Shown here one piece after another: positions 25,720 through 34,302 of a DNA stretch of 64,000 nucleotides (its first letter is position 1; every line of letters starts with the position of its first letter). A program made the translations under genes and the position numbers. The notes beneath the pieces are model-generated. The model was not told the DNA's origin and ran no database searches. It worked only from the letters and a program-made list of their open reading frames with translations. The stretch spans positions 744,001 through 808,000 of the forward strand of contig JASNYI010000001.1 in the NCBI GenBank assembly GCA_048500275.1, read 5' to 3'. Source of the DNA: UBA5066 sp048500275. Lineage in GTDB: Bacteria; Acidobacteriota; Thermoanaerobaculia; UBA5066.

Positions 25720-25770
25720 CCCTTCCCCGGCTCTTCTACCTCAAGAGGCCAGCGATTCCGCTGGCCTCTC
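25543..25770. repeat. 228-bp perfect repeat, second copy
   Basis: Identical to 11948-12175 by eye. Identity ends within five bases past the terminator stem, where both flanks diverge completely. Confidence 0.85.
25745..25768 (+). terminator. Hairpin terminator after gene C (copy 3)
   Basis: Same stem and loop as copies 1 and 2, followed by TCATTCG, a poorer U-tract. Confidence 0.7.
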
Positions 25771-25884
25771 ATTCGTGCTCCCTGTATTGGCGTGCCCCAA
25801 CCTGTGATCAGTCGATTTGTAGACAACGCGCGTCGCCGCAGGCAGGCTATTGGTAGCACATTGCCAACTGAGAAAGGAGCTTCA

Positions 25885-26388
25885 ATGCCGTACCTCGGAG
25901 CCCTCGTCGCAGCCGTCATCTTAGGCGAGGTGGAGGATGCGCACGTCGCGATCTACGGGAGCCCGTTCCCGGAGACGGACGAGGCCCGTGCAGCACTCGC
26001 ACACCTCCGACGCTTCCTGGAGACGTACTACCTCGACGTCGACGACCGCGATCCCTTCCACGCCCATTCCTCGACCGGGAGCCTCACTACGCCCCAGATC
26101 GCCATCCTCTCTGGTCTCCCAGAGGTACACCTCTGGACGACGAAGGAGGTCCAGCCGGACCGCGCGCTTCTCGCACGCCTCCCGCGAGAGCTCGCCGAGA
26201 AGCACTGCGCTCTCCCGCTCCAAACGAAGCACGTCAAGGGCGTCCTACACGCCGTCGTCGCGCTCGCCGTTCCAAACAGAAAGGACGCACTCGCGGACAT
26301 CGAAGCCGCGCTCCAGCTCCCCGTGTTCCAAGTCATCGCCTACCCCTCGCACATCCAGGAGGCGATCAAGATGTACTACTCGGGTTAA
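25885..26388 (+). CDS. Hypothetical protein next to NUDIX gene
   Basis: 167 residues from the ATG at 25885, preceded by AAAGGAG; the frame is open upstream but lacks a ribosome site there. The protein looks cytoplasmic, alpha/beta, with a His-rich acidic patch (DDRDPFHAHSSTGS) and a later VLHAVVALAVPNRKDALADI. I recognise no family. It is convergent with the NUDIX gene 52 bases away and the two fill the cargo slot between operon tails 3 and 4. Confidence 0.65.
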   Translation: MPYLGALVAAVILGEVEDAHVAIYGSPFPETDEARAALAHLRRFLETYYLDVDDRDPFHAHSSTGSLTTPQIAILSGLPEVHLWTTKEVQPDRALLARLPRELAEKHCALPLQTKHVKGVLHAVVALAVPNRKDALADIEAALQLPVFQVIAYPSHIQEAIKMYYSG

Positions 26389-26439
26389 AACCTCTGAGCC
26401 GACGGTCGCCTCTGCGCCCGTCGGCTCCTTCGTGTCCGC

Positions 26440-27312
26440 CTACGCACGGACGGGAATCGCGCTCCCCGGAGGTATCCCACAGACCGCGCTCAGGGTCTTG
26501 AGTCGTCCGATGAGCTCCTCCGTGAACAGCTCCTCGAAGAACGGCTGTTTCTGGCGGATCGAGTCCAGCTGCACCCACGCGATGTGTCCAGGCCGATCTC
26601 CCATCGCCGGAAGCTCCTTCCCCGGATCGGCCCAGGATGGGAGGAACACCGTGGCGTGGTACTCCGTATAGATTCCGAGCCGGCGCGACCACTTGTTGAA
26701 GCGGAACTCGAAGGTCGGACTTGGATCGAGGCGCACGACGTCGCGCCAATCGAAACCGAGCTCCTCGTTGGCCTCGCGGAGGACGGCTTCCTCGGCCGTC
26801 TCCCAAACGGCCCTCCCGTCGTCGGTCGTCTTCCACTTGTGCTTGCCACCAATCAGCGCAGGCACCTGCCAAACGTCGGAGGCATCGTCAATGAGGACAT
26901 GAAGCGCCTCGTCCCTCAACCCGACGAAAGCTGCAAAGGCGATGCGTTGAACCCTGGACGGATCTCCGGTTCCGAAAGGCTCGAGCGAATGGCGTCTCCG
27001 GTCGATCCATGCAGCAAGTTCATGCGACGGAAGCCGCTGGCCACCATCGTCCCAGCCCCCGAAGAGCGTTTGCTCTCCCGACGCCACGTAGTAGAGATCA
27101 CGTAGCGTCCACGTACACCCGAGCGCCTCGGCGACAAGTTTCGTCTGCCCCTCAGTCCAGCGCAGCAGTCCCAATGTCTCGAAAAGCTCGACGAGCGCGT
27201 CGATCTCCTCCTTGGTAAGCGCTGTTTTCTCCAGCAGCTCCTCGCGGCGGATGAACAGCCGTTCTTCGGTAGCCCACGGTGCCAGAAAGCTCGTCAGCTT
27301 CGATCTCACCAT
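26440..27312 (-). CDS. NUDIX hydrolase-like protein
   Basis: 290 residues from the ATG at 27312. An N-terminal winged-helix-like region (about 10-60: IRREELLEKTALTKEEIDAL) precedes a NUDIX domain with the box GGKHKW...ETAEEAVLREANEELGF (about residues 165-200), fitting GX5EX7REUXEEXGU. NUDIX enzymes cleave nucleoside diphosphates linked to other moieties; with an HTH they often sense such molecules. In this accessory setting it could remove a signal nucleotide or a modified nucleotide. Substrate unknown. Confidence 0.8.
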   Translation of the reverse strand: MVRSKLTSFLAPWATEERLFIRREELLEKTALTKEEIDALVELFETLGLLRWTEGQTKLVAEALGCTWTLRDLYYVASGEQTLFGGWDDGGQRLPSHELAAWIDRRRHSLEPFGTGDPSRVQRIAFAAFVGLRDEALHVLIDDASDVWQVPALIGGKHKWKTTDDGRAVWETAEEAVLREANEELGFDWRDVVRLDPSPTFEFRFNKWSRRLGIYTEYHATVFLPSWADPGKELPAMGDRPGHIAWVQLDSIRQKQPFFEELFTEELIGRLKTLSAVCGIPPGSAIPVRA

Positions 27313-27401
27313 CCACCTCCGCGCCACGTGTCTTCGAGGATTCTGGCACATCGTCTCGCAGCCTTGCCGAGCTGGCCCTCCTCCATGGCCCCTGATCCGT
27401 C

Positions 27402-27437
27402 CGCCGGGGCTCACCCCAGTTTCCGCACGAGCCGCTT
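27402..27437 (-). pseudogene. cas2: 36-bp stub of cas2 3' end
   Basis: Matches 34885-34920 with three differences. It covers the last codons and stop of the intact cas2 (KRLV...) and nine bases beyond. Homology to gene B starts at the very next bases. This is the fourth trace of the cas locus in the window. Confidence 0.65.
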
Positions 27438-27844
27438 GCCAGCCGTTTCTCGAGGAGAGGAGAGTCCGCCGCCTCTACCGCCTCAAGGTCTGGTTCCGGA
27501 AACACGACGGCCGCCGGATGCCGATGACCGTCCTCCTGAATCGGATCCTCGACGACTTCTTTCTCCTTTCCGAGTCACCCATCAACGCTCCGCCGCTGCC
27601 CGCGCCTTCCGGCACCAGGAGGACACCATGGCTTTCGGCCTCCCCCGTGGCGCTCGGCGTCTCCCCGGACCTCAAGCGCTTCCTCGATCTCCTCGAGGAA
27701 GTCGCCGACGTCGTCGAGCTGCTCTACCAGCTCGGTGCGACGAAGGACGCCCGGGAACTCGAGACTCTCGTCGTCCGGTTCCTTGAATGCGTCGAAGCGC
27801 CTGAGCCACCTTCCCGCTTCCCCTTCCCCGCCGCGCGGGCGTAG
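27438..27844 (+). pseudogene. Genes B and C fused in frame (copy 4)
   Basis: Starts inside gene B (CQPFLEERRVRRLYRLKVWF). The TGA that normally ends gene B has become TGG and one base is added after it. The frame therefore runs from B into the body of C (SPDLKRFLDLLEEVADVVEL) to C's stop. The normal start of B is lost and the ATG of C is out of frame. No hairpin follows. It may be expressed as a B-C fusion from an upstream start, but decay is more likely. Confidence 0.65.
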
Positions 27845-28135
27845 CACCCGCTCCGCTGCCTCTCTCCGTCCCGACACCTCGCCTCCTCTACGATCGCGCC
27901 GGAGTTACCCGGCGGACGCTCTCGGAAGACCCCACCGTAGAGGCGCCAGGCCGCCTTGCACGCCCCGATGGCGTCCGCAGTCGTCTCGCTCAGCGTCGGA
28001 AACGCGAAGCGATGCCGCGAGCGCGTAGCAGAGCCTCGTCTTGTAGGCGTACGGGATGCAAGAAAGCAAGGGACGCCGCGACGCCGGAGCGTTCGTCACG
28101 ACCATTCGGCGCTCGCGGCCGACCGCTGTGAGGTT

Positions 28136-29512
28136 TCAGTCGGTTTTCGCCCCGCGCCCGATTCGCCGCCTCAAAAACCACCAAACCGCAAATCCCGCCA
28201 GAACGACTGGCAAGCCGAAGCCCAGGTAGACCCAGCCGCCGTTAGAGCGCAATACCAGGCGGAACGACTGCTCCGGACTGACGATATTCGCGAGCCTCGT
28301 GACGGCCACGGCTCTCACCTTGAGGTTGTACTCGCCCGGCACGGCCTCGGGGCCTGCGCTGAGTCGTACGTCGATGCGAGCGCGTTGACCTGGCGCGACG
28401 ACGGCTAGACGACTCGGCGTGACCGCGGCCTCGAATCCGATAGGAGCGTCGGCCTCCACCCGGACATCTCTTGCAGTTACGCCCCCGGTATTCTCCAGCG
28501 CCAGGGCCACTTCTTTCGGCGTCGATCGATCCATGACGACGAGCAAGTTGTCAACTAAGAGAGCCAGGCGCGGGGCTCCGACGGGGCGAAGCTGCAGCTC
28601 AGCGGTGCCGATGGCACGCTCGCCATCGCGAACCTCCGCTCGAAACGAGAGGAGTTTTCCGAACCACTCAGAATCCGCATCCGCAGGAACGAAAACCCGG
28701 AGCACGACACGTGCACCGTTCTGGCCTTCAGCGAAACGGAAGGAACTCAGCCGCGCTTTCGTCGAGGCGTCAATCCACTCGTGGGTCATCGCCGCCGGCA
28801 ATCCGGCGACTACGAGTCTCACGTCGCGGCTCCCGGACGAGAAGCGTTCGAGATCCAGAACGTAGTCCGCCTTGTCGTCGAGCGCCGCCTCCTGAGAGAA
28901 GTTCTGTGCCCTCACGACTATGGAGTCCTCGCGACCCCCGCGCTGTAGGATGACCGGAACCTCTTCCCGTCGTGTCCCCGACACGATCACTACCGTAACC
29001 TCGTCGGTATCCCGAAGCAGTCGGAACGTCACACGATGTCGGCGTCCCTCAACGCCCCGAATGATCAGCGAAGCCTGATACGGCTCCCCGATGAGGCTCC
29101 TCGCATCGCGCAGACTCACGAGGTACTGACGCACGCCTCCGCGAAAAGCCTGCGGAAGCTCCAGGAGTTCCAGACCGACCGTAACGGGACCGCCCTGAGG
29201 CGCGCTCTTCTCTGCGGCCACGATCCGGAACGATGGGAGCTCGTTCGTGTAGTTGATGCGCGCTCGCATCGTCTCCAGCTCCGCGAGCCGGAGCTCCGCT
29301 TCCGCCGCACGCAGCTCGGCCTCGGAAACAAGCCCCTGCTTCGCGAGGGCCTGCCGTCTCTCGAGAACATCACGCGCGAGCTGCTCCTTCAGAGATGCGT
29401 GCTCGACGTCGATCTGGAGCTGCGCTTCCGATCGGCCCTGCTGTCCGTGCACCGAACTCGAGGCAGACAATAGGAAGAGCAGCGTCACTCCAGCCCGCTC
29501 AATCCACTTCAT
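28136..29512 (-). CDS. Secreted, membrane-anchored protein with CARDB/NEW3-like domains
   Basis: 458 residues. Signal peptide (LLFLLSASSSVHGQ), then a coiled coil rich in Ala/Glu/Arg (about residues 40-90), beta-sandwich regions, and a CARDB/NPCBM-associated-like repeat near the C-terminus (LALENTGGVTARDVRVEADA). One transmembrane helix (VYLGFGLPVVLAGFAVWWFL) and a basic tail end it. The bulk faces the periplasm or outside. Its start overlaps the 3' end of the upstream ABC ATPase gene by 14 bases, so it is the accessory subunit of that transporter. Confidence 0.75.
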   Translation of the reverse strand: MKWIERAGVTLLFLLSASSSVHGQQGRSEAQLQIDVEHASLKEQLARDVLERRQALAKQGLVSEAELRAAEAELRLAELETMRARINYTNELPSFRIVAAEKSAPQGGPVTVGLELLELPQAFRGGVRQYLVSLRDARSLIGEPYQASLIIRGVEGRRHRVTFRLLRDTDEVTVVIVSGTRREEVPVILQRGGREDSIVVRAQNFSQEAALDDKADYVLDLERFSSGSRDVRLVVAGLPAAMTHEWIDASTKARLSSFRFAEGQNGARVVLRVFVPADADSEWFGKLLSFRAEVRDGERAIGTAELQLRPVGAPRLALLVDNLLVVMDRSTPKEVALALENTGGVTARDVRVEADAPIGFEAAVTPSRLAVVAPGQRARIDVRLSAGPEAVPGEYNLKVRAVAVTRLANIVSPEQSFRLVLRSNGGWVYLGFGLPVVLAGFAVWWFLRRRIGRGAKTD

Positions 29513-30203
29513 ACAGCCTCTCGACGTCGGCCTGGCTCATCCCTGCGCTCGGCCGCTCGTAGACGAGACGCCCTTTCCGGAGGAATCCAACCCGATCCGA
29601 GTAACCCAGGATGCTATGAGCGTCGTGCGACGCGATCAGGATCGCCGCACCTCGTCCTCGAAGCGTTTCGACGGCATCCCGTAGCTGGCGCGCGCTTGCC
29701 GGATCAAGCCCGGACGACGGCTCGTCTAGTAGGAATACGTCCGCGCCCTTGACGAGCCCCATCGCGAGGACCACCTTCTGCCTCGTCCCCTTACTGTACG
29801 TCGACAGCGGCTCTCGGCTCGATTCCATCGGGAAGTCGAGGCTCTCCAGCGCGTCCCGCACTACAGCGGCAGAGGGAGCGCTCCCGTTGAGGCGCTCGAA
29901 GAACCGGATGTTTTCCCAGGCATCGAGGTGGCCGTAGAGGCGCGCAACCTCCGGCACATAGGCCACCCTGCGCCTTGCGCCGACCGGGTCTGCGGCAATG
30001 TCCATGTCGGCGACGCGGACGCTTCCGCGATCAGGGCGAAGGAGCCCGAGACAGGCGTTGATGAGTGTCGTCTTGCCTGCGCCGTTCCCTCCGAGGAGCG
30101 CGTAGGCCGTCCCCGGCTCGACTGTAAGGGTGACGTCGAAGACTCCGCGTGACGAAGGGCGAAAGACGGCCGTAACGTCCTTGCAGGCGAGGCCGCCGCT
30201 CAT
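29499..30203 (-). CDS. ABC transporter ATP-binding protein
   Basis: 234 residues from the ATG at 30203. Complete nucleotide-binding domain: Walker A GGNGAGKTTL (about 38-47), a signature motif variant LSTYSKGTRQK, Walker B VFLLDEPSSGLD and switch His in IASHD. It overlaps the permease gene by four bases and the accessory gene by 14. Together they make an ABC-2 type exporter. Confidence 0.9.
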   Translation of the reverse strand: MSGGLACKDVTAVFRPSSRGVFDVTLTVEPGTAYALLGGNGAGKTTLINACLGLLRPDRGSVRVADMDIAADPVGARRRVAYVPEVARLYGHLDAWENIRFFERLNGSAPSAAVVRDALESLDFPMESSREPLSTYSKGTRQKVVLAMGLVKGADVFLLDEPSSGLDPASARQLRDAVETLRGRGAAILIASHDAHSILGYSDRVGFLRKGRLVYERPSAGMSQADVERLYEVD

Positions 30204-31624
30204 GGCCGCACGTCCATCCGATCGGCCGCACGGAGCGCGATCGCGAACGCCACGAGTGCAAACAGCGCCATTAATGAAAACGGCACGACGCAGCGCCTGA
30301 GTATCGTGTCGGACGATACCCACGTCGGCTGGAACGGGACCATGAAGGCCCGAACATCCTCGTGAACGACGAGCGCCCGCCCGCGATTCTCCGTTTCCCG
30401 CGCGTAGAAGAACTCCCGGCTCTCGGCGAGGCGGCGGCCGATGCTCTCGTCGTAGCTCCTCGCCTCGGCGACGAAGTGGCGTCGCTGCTCCGCACCTGTC
30501 CACGCTAGCTCCGCGCCCGCCTGCTGAAAGACCGCTGCAGGCGAGCAGACCGCGAGGAGCCGCGTGTAGCGCTCCCGTGCTTCCTCGTCAGCCCTCTGCT
30601 CGTCCCAGATCTTCCCGAGGACTGCTCGCCGTTCCTTACGCAGCGCGTCCGTCGACTCGCGACGCGCCCGGTCAAACTCATCCCTTCGGCTCGCGGCTTC
30701 TGAGTCTCCGCTCATGTAGAGGAGGAAGGCTTTCTCGAGCCGTCTATTGTGCGCGAGACGGAGCGCCGACAGCTGCTCATCCTCCCGAATCGCCAGCTCC
30801 GCAGCCCGCAGAGGGGGTCGCACGTAGTTCACTCCGAGCGCCACGGCCCGAGGCAGCACGAAAACCGCCAGTGCCCATACGAACAGAGCCGACAGCTGGG
30901 CGTCGACGGGCCGCCGCGCGCGCGCGCTGATCGCCACCCCCGCCGCGACGAAGGCGAGGGCGTAGAGGCACGCGAAGGCCGTGTAGAGCAGCCAGTGCCA
31001 GACGCTCATGGTCCCGACGCCGGAGGCGAGAGTGTAGACGTAGGCTAGAACGAGAGCTGGTGCGAGGCTCAGCGCGGCGACCACGGCGTTCCCGACGATC
31101 TTCGCCGCTACGATCGTCCACCGCTCCGCCGGGTAGGAGAGCATAAGCGCGAGCGTGCCGTCTGCCCTCTCGCCGCAAATGGAGTCGAACGTGAGGGCGA
31201 TGCTCAGGAGCGACAGGAGTGTCGTCACGACGAACGAAACGTCGAGATAGCCGAACAGCGCGTCGATCGAGTTCTGCGCCCCACGACCTTGTCCGAATCG
31301 GAGACCTTCCTTCGTCGAGGTGAAGCGGAACGGAACCACCGGCTCGAGGCCCACCGCAAGAACCGATAGCGGTGAGACAGCCCGAGTGTTCTCGACCTGA
31401 ACGACCTCGTCCCTCTCCAGCTGCTCCGTCACCGAAGGGGCCCATCGCTGAAGAAACAGGTTCCGTTCTTGGTGAGCCTGCCGGAAGTCGCCGACCCGGA
31501 TTACCGCTGCCAGGAGGCAGAGAACGGTCGTCATCACCGCGCCGAGGAGAAACCGGCGGCCGCGAGCGTGATCCCTCACCTCTTTCCACGCGACGTGCAG
31601 AAAGACGTCTGCTTGACCGCTCAT
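30200..31624 (-). CDS. ABC-2 type permease
   Basis: 474 residues. About six membrane segments: one near the N-terminus (LLGAVMTTVLCLLAAVI), a cluster in the middle (for example VVTTLLSLLSIALTF, VVAALSLAPALVLAYVYTLA) and one at the C-terminus. Large extracytoplasmic loops hold a long charged helical stretch (about residues 290-400). This layout is that of ABC-2 permeases of the gliding/NosY type. It works with the ATPase just downstream. The exported substrate may be the small Cys-rich peptide or secreted protein encoded upstream. Confidence 0.82.
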   Translation of the reverse strand: MSGQADVFLHVAWKEVRDHARGRRFLLGAVMTTVLCLLAAVIRVGDFRQAHQERNLFLQRWAPSVTEQLERDEVVQVENTRAVSPLSVLAVGLEPVVPFRFTSTKEGLRFGQGRGAQNSIDALFGYLDVSFVVTTLLSLLSIALTFDSICGERADGTLALMLSYPAERWTIVAAKIVGNAVVAALSLAPALVLAYVYTLASGVGTMSVWHWLLYTAFACLYALAFVAAGVAISARARRPVDAQLSALFVWALAVFVLPRAVALGVNYVRPPLRAAELAIREDEQLSALRLAHNRRLEKAFLLYMSGDSEAASRRDEFDRARRESTDALRKERRAVLGKIWDEQRADEEARERYTRLLAVCSPAAVFQQAGAELAWTGAEQRRHFVAEARSYDESIGRRLAESREFFYARETENRGRALVVHEDVRAFMVPFQPTWVSSDTILRRCVVPFSLMALFALVAFAIALRAADRMDVRP

Positions 31625-31685
31625 CCTCACGGTTCGTCGAGCTCTCGGTATTTCAGGCCCGTCCCGCGCGCATCAGGATCCGCCA

Positions 31686-32246
31686 CTATTCCTTTACGAT
31701 CCTCGTTCCCTTCATCCGCGGGTCCTGGCAATCGGGACCAATCACGACGAGCACGTCCTTGTCGCTCATTCCTCTTCGGAACTGGAGGCAGGGCGTGAAA
31801 GACGTCGTCGCTCCTTCGGGCATCTCCAGCGCGAATGTCGTGTCCCGCGTCCGTGCGGAGCAGTCCGGCACGAGATCCCCGCAGACGACTGAGTAGTGAA
31901 TCGGGAACTCCACCATCGCCGCCATCCCTGGTGGCGCCGGGACGAGCGGCTTCTCGAATCGAATCTCTCCCTTCGTGGGACCCGCGGATCCTGAAGACGG
32001 GACGGTTAGATCCATTCGAAGCACACCAACGCCCCTCATCCGAAGGACCTCGGCAGGCTGACCCTGCTTGACCGCCCCCGGCGTCAAGTCGAGCAGCACA
32101 TAGTCGGCCCTCATCTCGGCCTTCAGTCGCGTACCGCGCGGAACCCCTTCAACGAGTCCTCGCACCTGAAGCGACGCGGGGACGGCCCCTTGAGCCATCA
32201 GACACATCCCTAGTAAGGCGGTTCCGACGCACAACCGGCGCTTCAT
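31686..32246 (-). CDS. Secreted protein upstream of ABC exporter genes
   Basis: 186 residues with a signal peptide (CVGTALLGMCLMAQGAVPAS). The mature protein is beta-rich and has Cys residues near the C-terminal half (VVCGDLVPDC, TPCLQF, GPDCQDP) able to form disulfides. No family recognised. It lies between the Cys-rich peptide and the permease in the same direction. Confidence 0.65.
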   Translation of the reverse strand: MKRRLCVGTALLGMCLMAQGAVPASLQVRGLVEGVPRGTRLKAEMRADYVLLDLTPGAVKQGQPAEVLRMRGVGVLRMDLTVPSSGSAGPTKGEIRFEKPLVPAPPGMAAMVEFPIHYSVVCGDLVPDCSARTRDTTFALEMPEGATTSFTPCLQFRRGMSDKDVLVVIGPDCQDPRMKGTRIVKE

Positions 32247-32319
32247 GGTTCTCTCCGTCGTGCCGTGGCGGCACGCGTGGTCTCTGATGAATCGGCACGT
32301 ACCGCCACGGCCGTACGAC

Positions 32320-32511
32320 CTAGCACGTGTACATGCAGTAGCCGCCACCCTCACCGATCAGTCGGCAGATGACGACGGGGCAGGGCGGATTCGCACAAGT
32401 GTCGACATTGGCAATCATGTATCTCGCGCACCCCGCCTCGGCCGGCCGCGCGACGATCGACGTCCCCGCGAGAACGGCTACGGCAACGACGACATTCACG
32501 ATCTTTCGCAT
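32320..32511 (-). CDS. Small secreted Cys-rich peptide
   Basis: 63 residues from the ATG at 32511, with a GGAGGAT ribosome site. A signal peptide (VNVVVAVAVLAGTSIVARPAEA) leaves about 40 residues with six or more Cys (GCARY, DTCANPPCPVVICR, GGGYCMYTC). The pattern suggests a disulfide-bonded extracellular peptide: bacteriocin-like, a protease inhibitor, or a surface peptide. It leads the row of genes that ends in the ABC exporter. Confidence 0.65.
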   Translation of the reverse strand: MRKIVNVVVAVAVLAGTSIVARPAEAGCARYMIANVDTCANPPCPVVICRLIGEGGGYCMYTC

Positions 32512-32689
32512 CCGATCCTCCTTCTTGGCATCGCAGTGCCTCTGCGAGAATATCCGCACCTTCTCTCGACGGCAACTTCGGATCCTATGAGATCCAGCAC
32601 GAGCACAATCAAGAGCCTCCCGAACGGACCGTCCGCGATTTCCGCCACCGATGGGAGTCCGGGCGGGCTGAGACGAGGTCCATTGGGCC

Positions 32690-32998
32690 TCATATGGGCC
32701 CCTTTGTCTGGCTGACGCGATCTCGTCGCGCCGACAGACCTCGTTCCGCTCGCCCTCTCGCCTTGACGAGCCGCTTCAGGAAGTGGCCCGCCGGCAGCGT
32801 CAGTACCTCGAGATGGACCGGCCGAACCCGTCTCACTGTTCGTTCCACGGCCGCCAGGAGCCGGCCACGGCGGTACGGCGTCAGCTCACCCTGGAAGACC
32901 GACGGAAGGATCTCCCGCAGGCCCGCATCCCGGGCCACCGTAGCGACGCGCTGCCGCGCGCTCGCGATCGGGGTGGCACAGAAGAGCAGGACGTACAC
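32690..32998 (-). CDS. cas2: Cas2 (copy B) with extended C-terminus
   Basis: 102 residues from a GTG. Residues 1-80 match the other copies (MYVLLFCATPIASARQRVAT, then ILPSVFQGELTPYRRGR). The original stop is lost, and about 20 extra residues (ERGLSARRDRVSQTKGPI) follow. Asp of strand 1 is absent as in copies A and C. Its cas1 partner survives only as a C-terminal fragment. Confidence 0.78.
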   Translation of the reverse strand: MYVLLFCATPIASARQRVATVARDAGLREILPSVFQGELTPYRRGRLLAAVERTVRRVRPVHLEVLTLPAGHFLKRLVKARGRAERGLSARRDRVSQTKGPI

Positions 32999-33003
32999 GG
33001 TCG

Positions 33004-33210
33004 TCAGTGGGTGTAGTGGAAACCGTGGTAGCGGCGACGGCCTGGCTTCTCGAGGATCTCCGCGAGGTGCCGAGCCTGTGCCTCGATGATCTCGGCGAGG
33101 GAGCGGCGGTCCCCGCGGTATCGGCAGCGGGCCGAGAGGTTCCGGACGTAGGCCCGCAAAAGCCGTCGACGGATCGGCATTGAAAGGCGTCCGTCGCGGG
33201 TCCGGACTCG
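33004..33210 (-). pseudogene. cas1: C-terminal fragment of cas1 (copy B)
   Basis: About 66 codons remain (TRDGRLSMPIRRRLLRAYVR through EKPGRRRYHGFHYTH). Homology to the intact gene fades at about 33205-33225, at the 3' end of the IMPase-like 2 gene. The remainder of cas1 has been replaced by the IMPase-like module. Same five-base gap to cas2 as in the intact locus. Confidence 0.82.
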
Positions 33211-33221
33211 AACGCCGCGTG

Positions 33222-34283
33222 CTACCGCGCCAAGCGTCGCGCAGGTGGCTTGGCTGGTGATGCGCCTTCGGACCGATACCCGCGTTGTGCCTTCCGCGCG
33301 GCGCCAGCCGACCGCTTTTCGGACGGCGCGCTCACACACGCGAGAAGCTCCGATGCAAGCGCTGGCGTCGCGGCAAGAACGTAGCGGAGGCGTTCCTTCG
33401 CTGGTTCGAGCAGCAGTTCTTCGAGGCGTTCGAACGAGATTGCCGCACCGTCGAGACCAACGAGCGTCGCGCCCGCCTTTTTCGCGATGAACGCCCCGGG
33501 AACAACATCATGCGGCTGCTGCCCCGAGAGATCGAAGACGGCGTCAATTCCTCCCGCGTCTCGAATCCGATGGTCTGTCATTCTCACCATCATGGGAGTC
33601 CCAGCCAGGTTGTAGATTCGCAGGCGCGGCTTGCGTACCTGTTCGCACGCCCTTGCCATCCGATCGAGAAAGCCGTCGTCCGAGACAGCACGCAGATTAC
33701 CGAGCTTCTGCCCGTAGAAATAGACGGACGCCATGGCGAGACGCCTCACTCGCGACGGCCCACGAACTCCCTCCTCCTGCGAGGATGGTCCACGTGCAAC
33801 CCGCGCTCCGTCCGTGTCGGCCGTCGCGAAGTACACGGAACCGTCAGGTAGCCCGGCGAAGGCCGCCAGGATGCGACTGCCAGGCGCCGCTGCCGGCCGA
33901 AAGAAGATCGATGCACAGCACCAGTTCGAGAGCCCCCGCTCCAGGAGATCCGTGCCATCGATCGCGTCGACGAGGGCGACGATACCCGTCCGTCCGGCCA
34001 GGTTCAGGTCTGGACTCCTCAGGCGCTCTTCGCCGAGGACCTCGATGCGCGAACAGCTTCCCCGCAGATACCTCGCGAGCTTCCACGCGAAAGAATCCTC
34101 GGCCCCCGTGTCGATGCGGAGCGCCCGCTTCCGTCGCTTACCGACGGATACTTCCTCGAGCGCCGTGTCGGGGTCGCTCTTCACCCGTCCGACGACTTCC
34201 GACAAAACAGACCTCGTCACATGCACACCGGCAGAGACGAGGTCTGGAAGGGAAGGGTCCGAGCGTCGCGATCGAGGAGTCAT
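33222..34283 (-). CDS. Inositol-monophosphatase-like phosphatase 2
   Basis: 353 residues. Paralogue of the protein at 23206-24150: GEERL, DAIDGTDLLERGLSNWC and QPHDVVPGAFIA give the complete metal site, and VYFYGQKLGN matches IAYYGQKNKN of copy 1. The proteins are clearly diverged, so these are two separate acquisitions or an old duplication. A basic, Ala/Arg-rich C-terminal tail (~40 residues) is unique to this copy. A small conserved gene lies 19 bases upstream. Substrate unknown. Confidence 0.8.
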   Translation of the reverse strand: MTPRSRRSDPSLPDLVSAGVHVTRSVLSEVVGRVKSDPDTALEEVSVGKRRKRALRIDTGAEDSFAWKLARYLRGSCSRIEVLGEERLRSPDLNLAGRTGIVALVDAIDGTDLLERGLSNWCCASIFFRPAAAPGSRILAAFAGLPDGSVYFATADTDGARVARGPSSQEEGVRGPSRVRRLAMASVYFYGQKLGNLRAVSDDGFLDRMARACEQVRKPRLRIYNLAGTPMMVRMTDHRIRDAGGIDAVFDLSGQQPHDVVPGAFIAKKAGATLVGLDGAAISFERLEELLLEPAKERLRYVLAATPALASELLACVSAPSEKRSAGAARKAQRGYRSEGASPAKPPARRLAR

Positions 34284-34302
34284 CTACCGCGAACAGCTCG
34301 GA

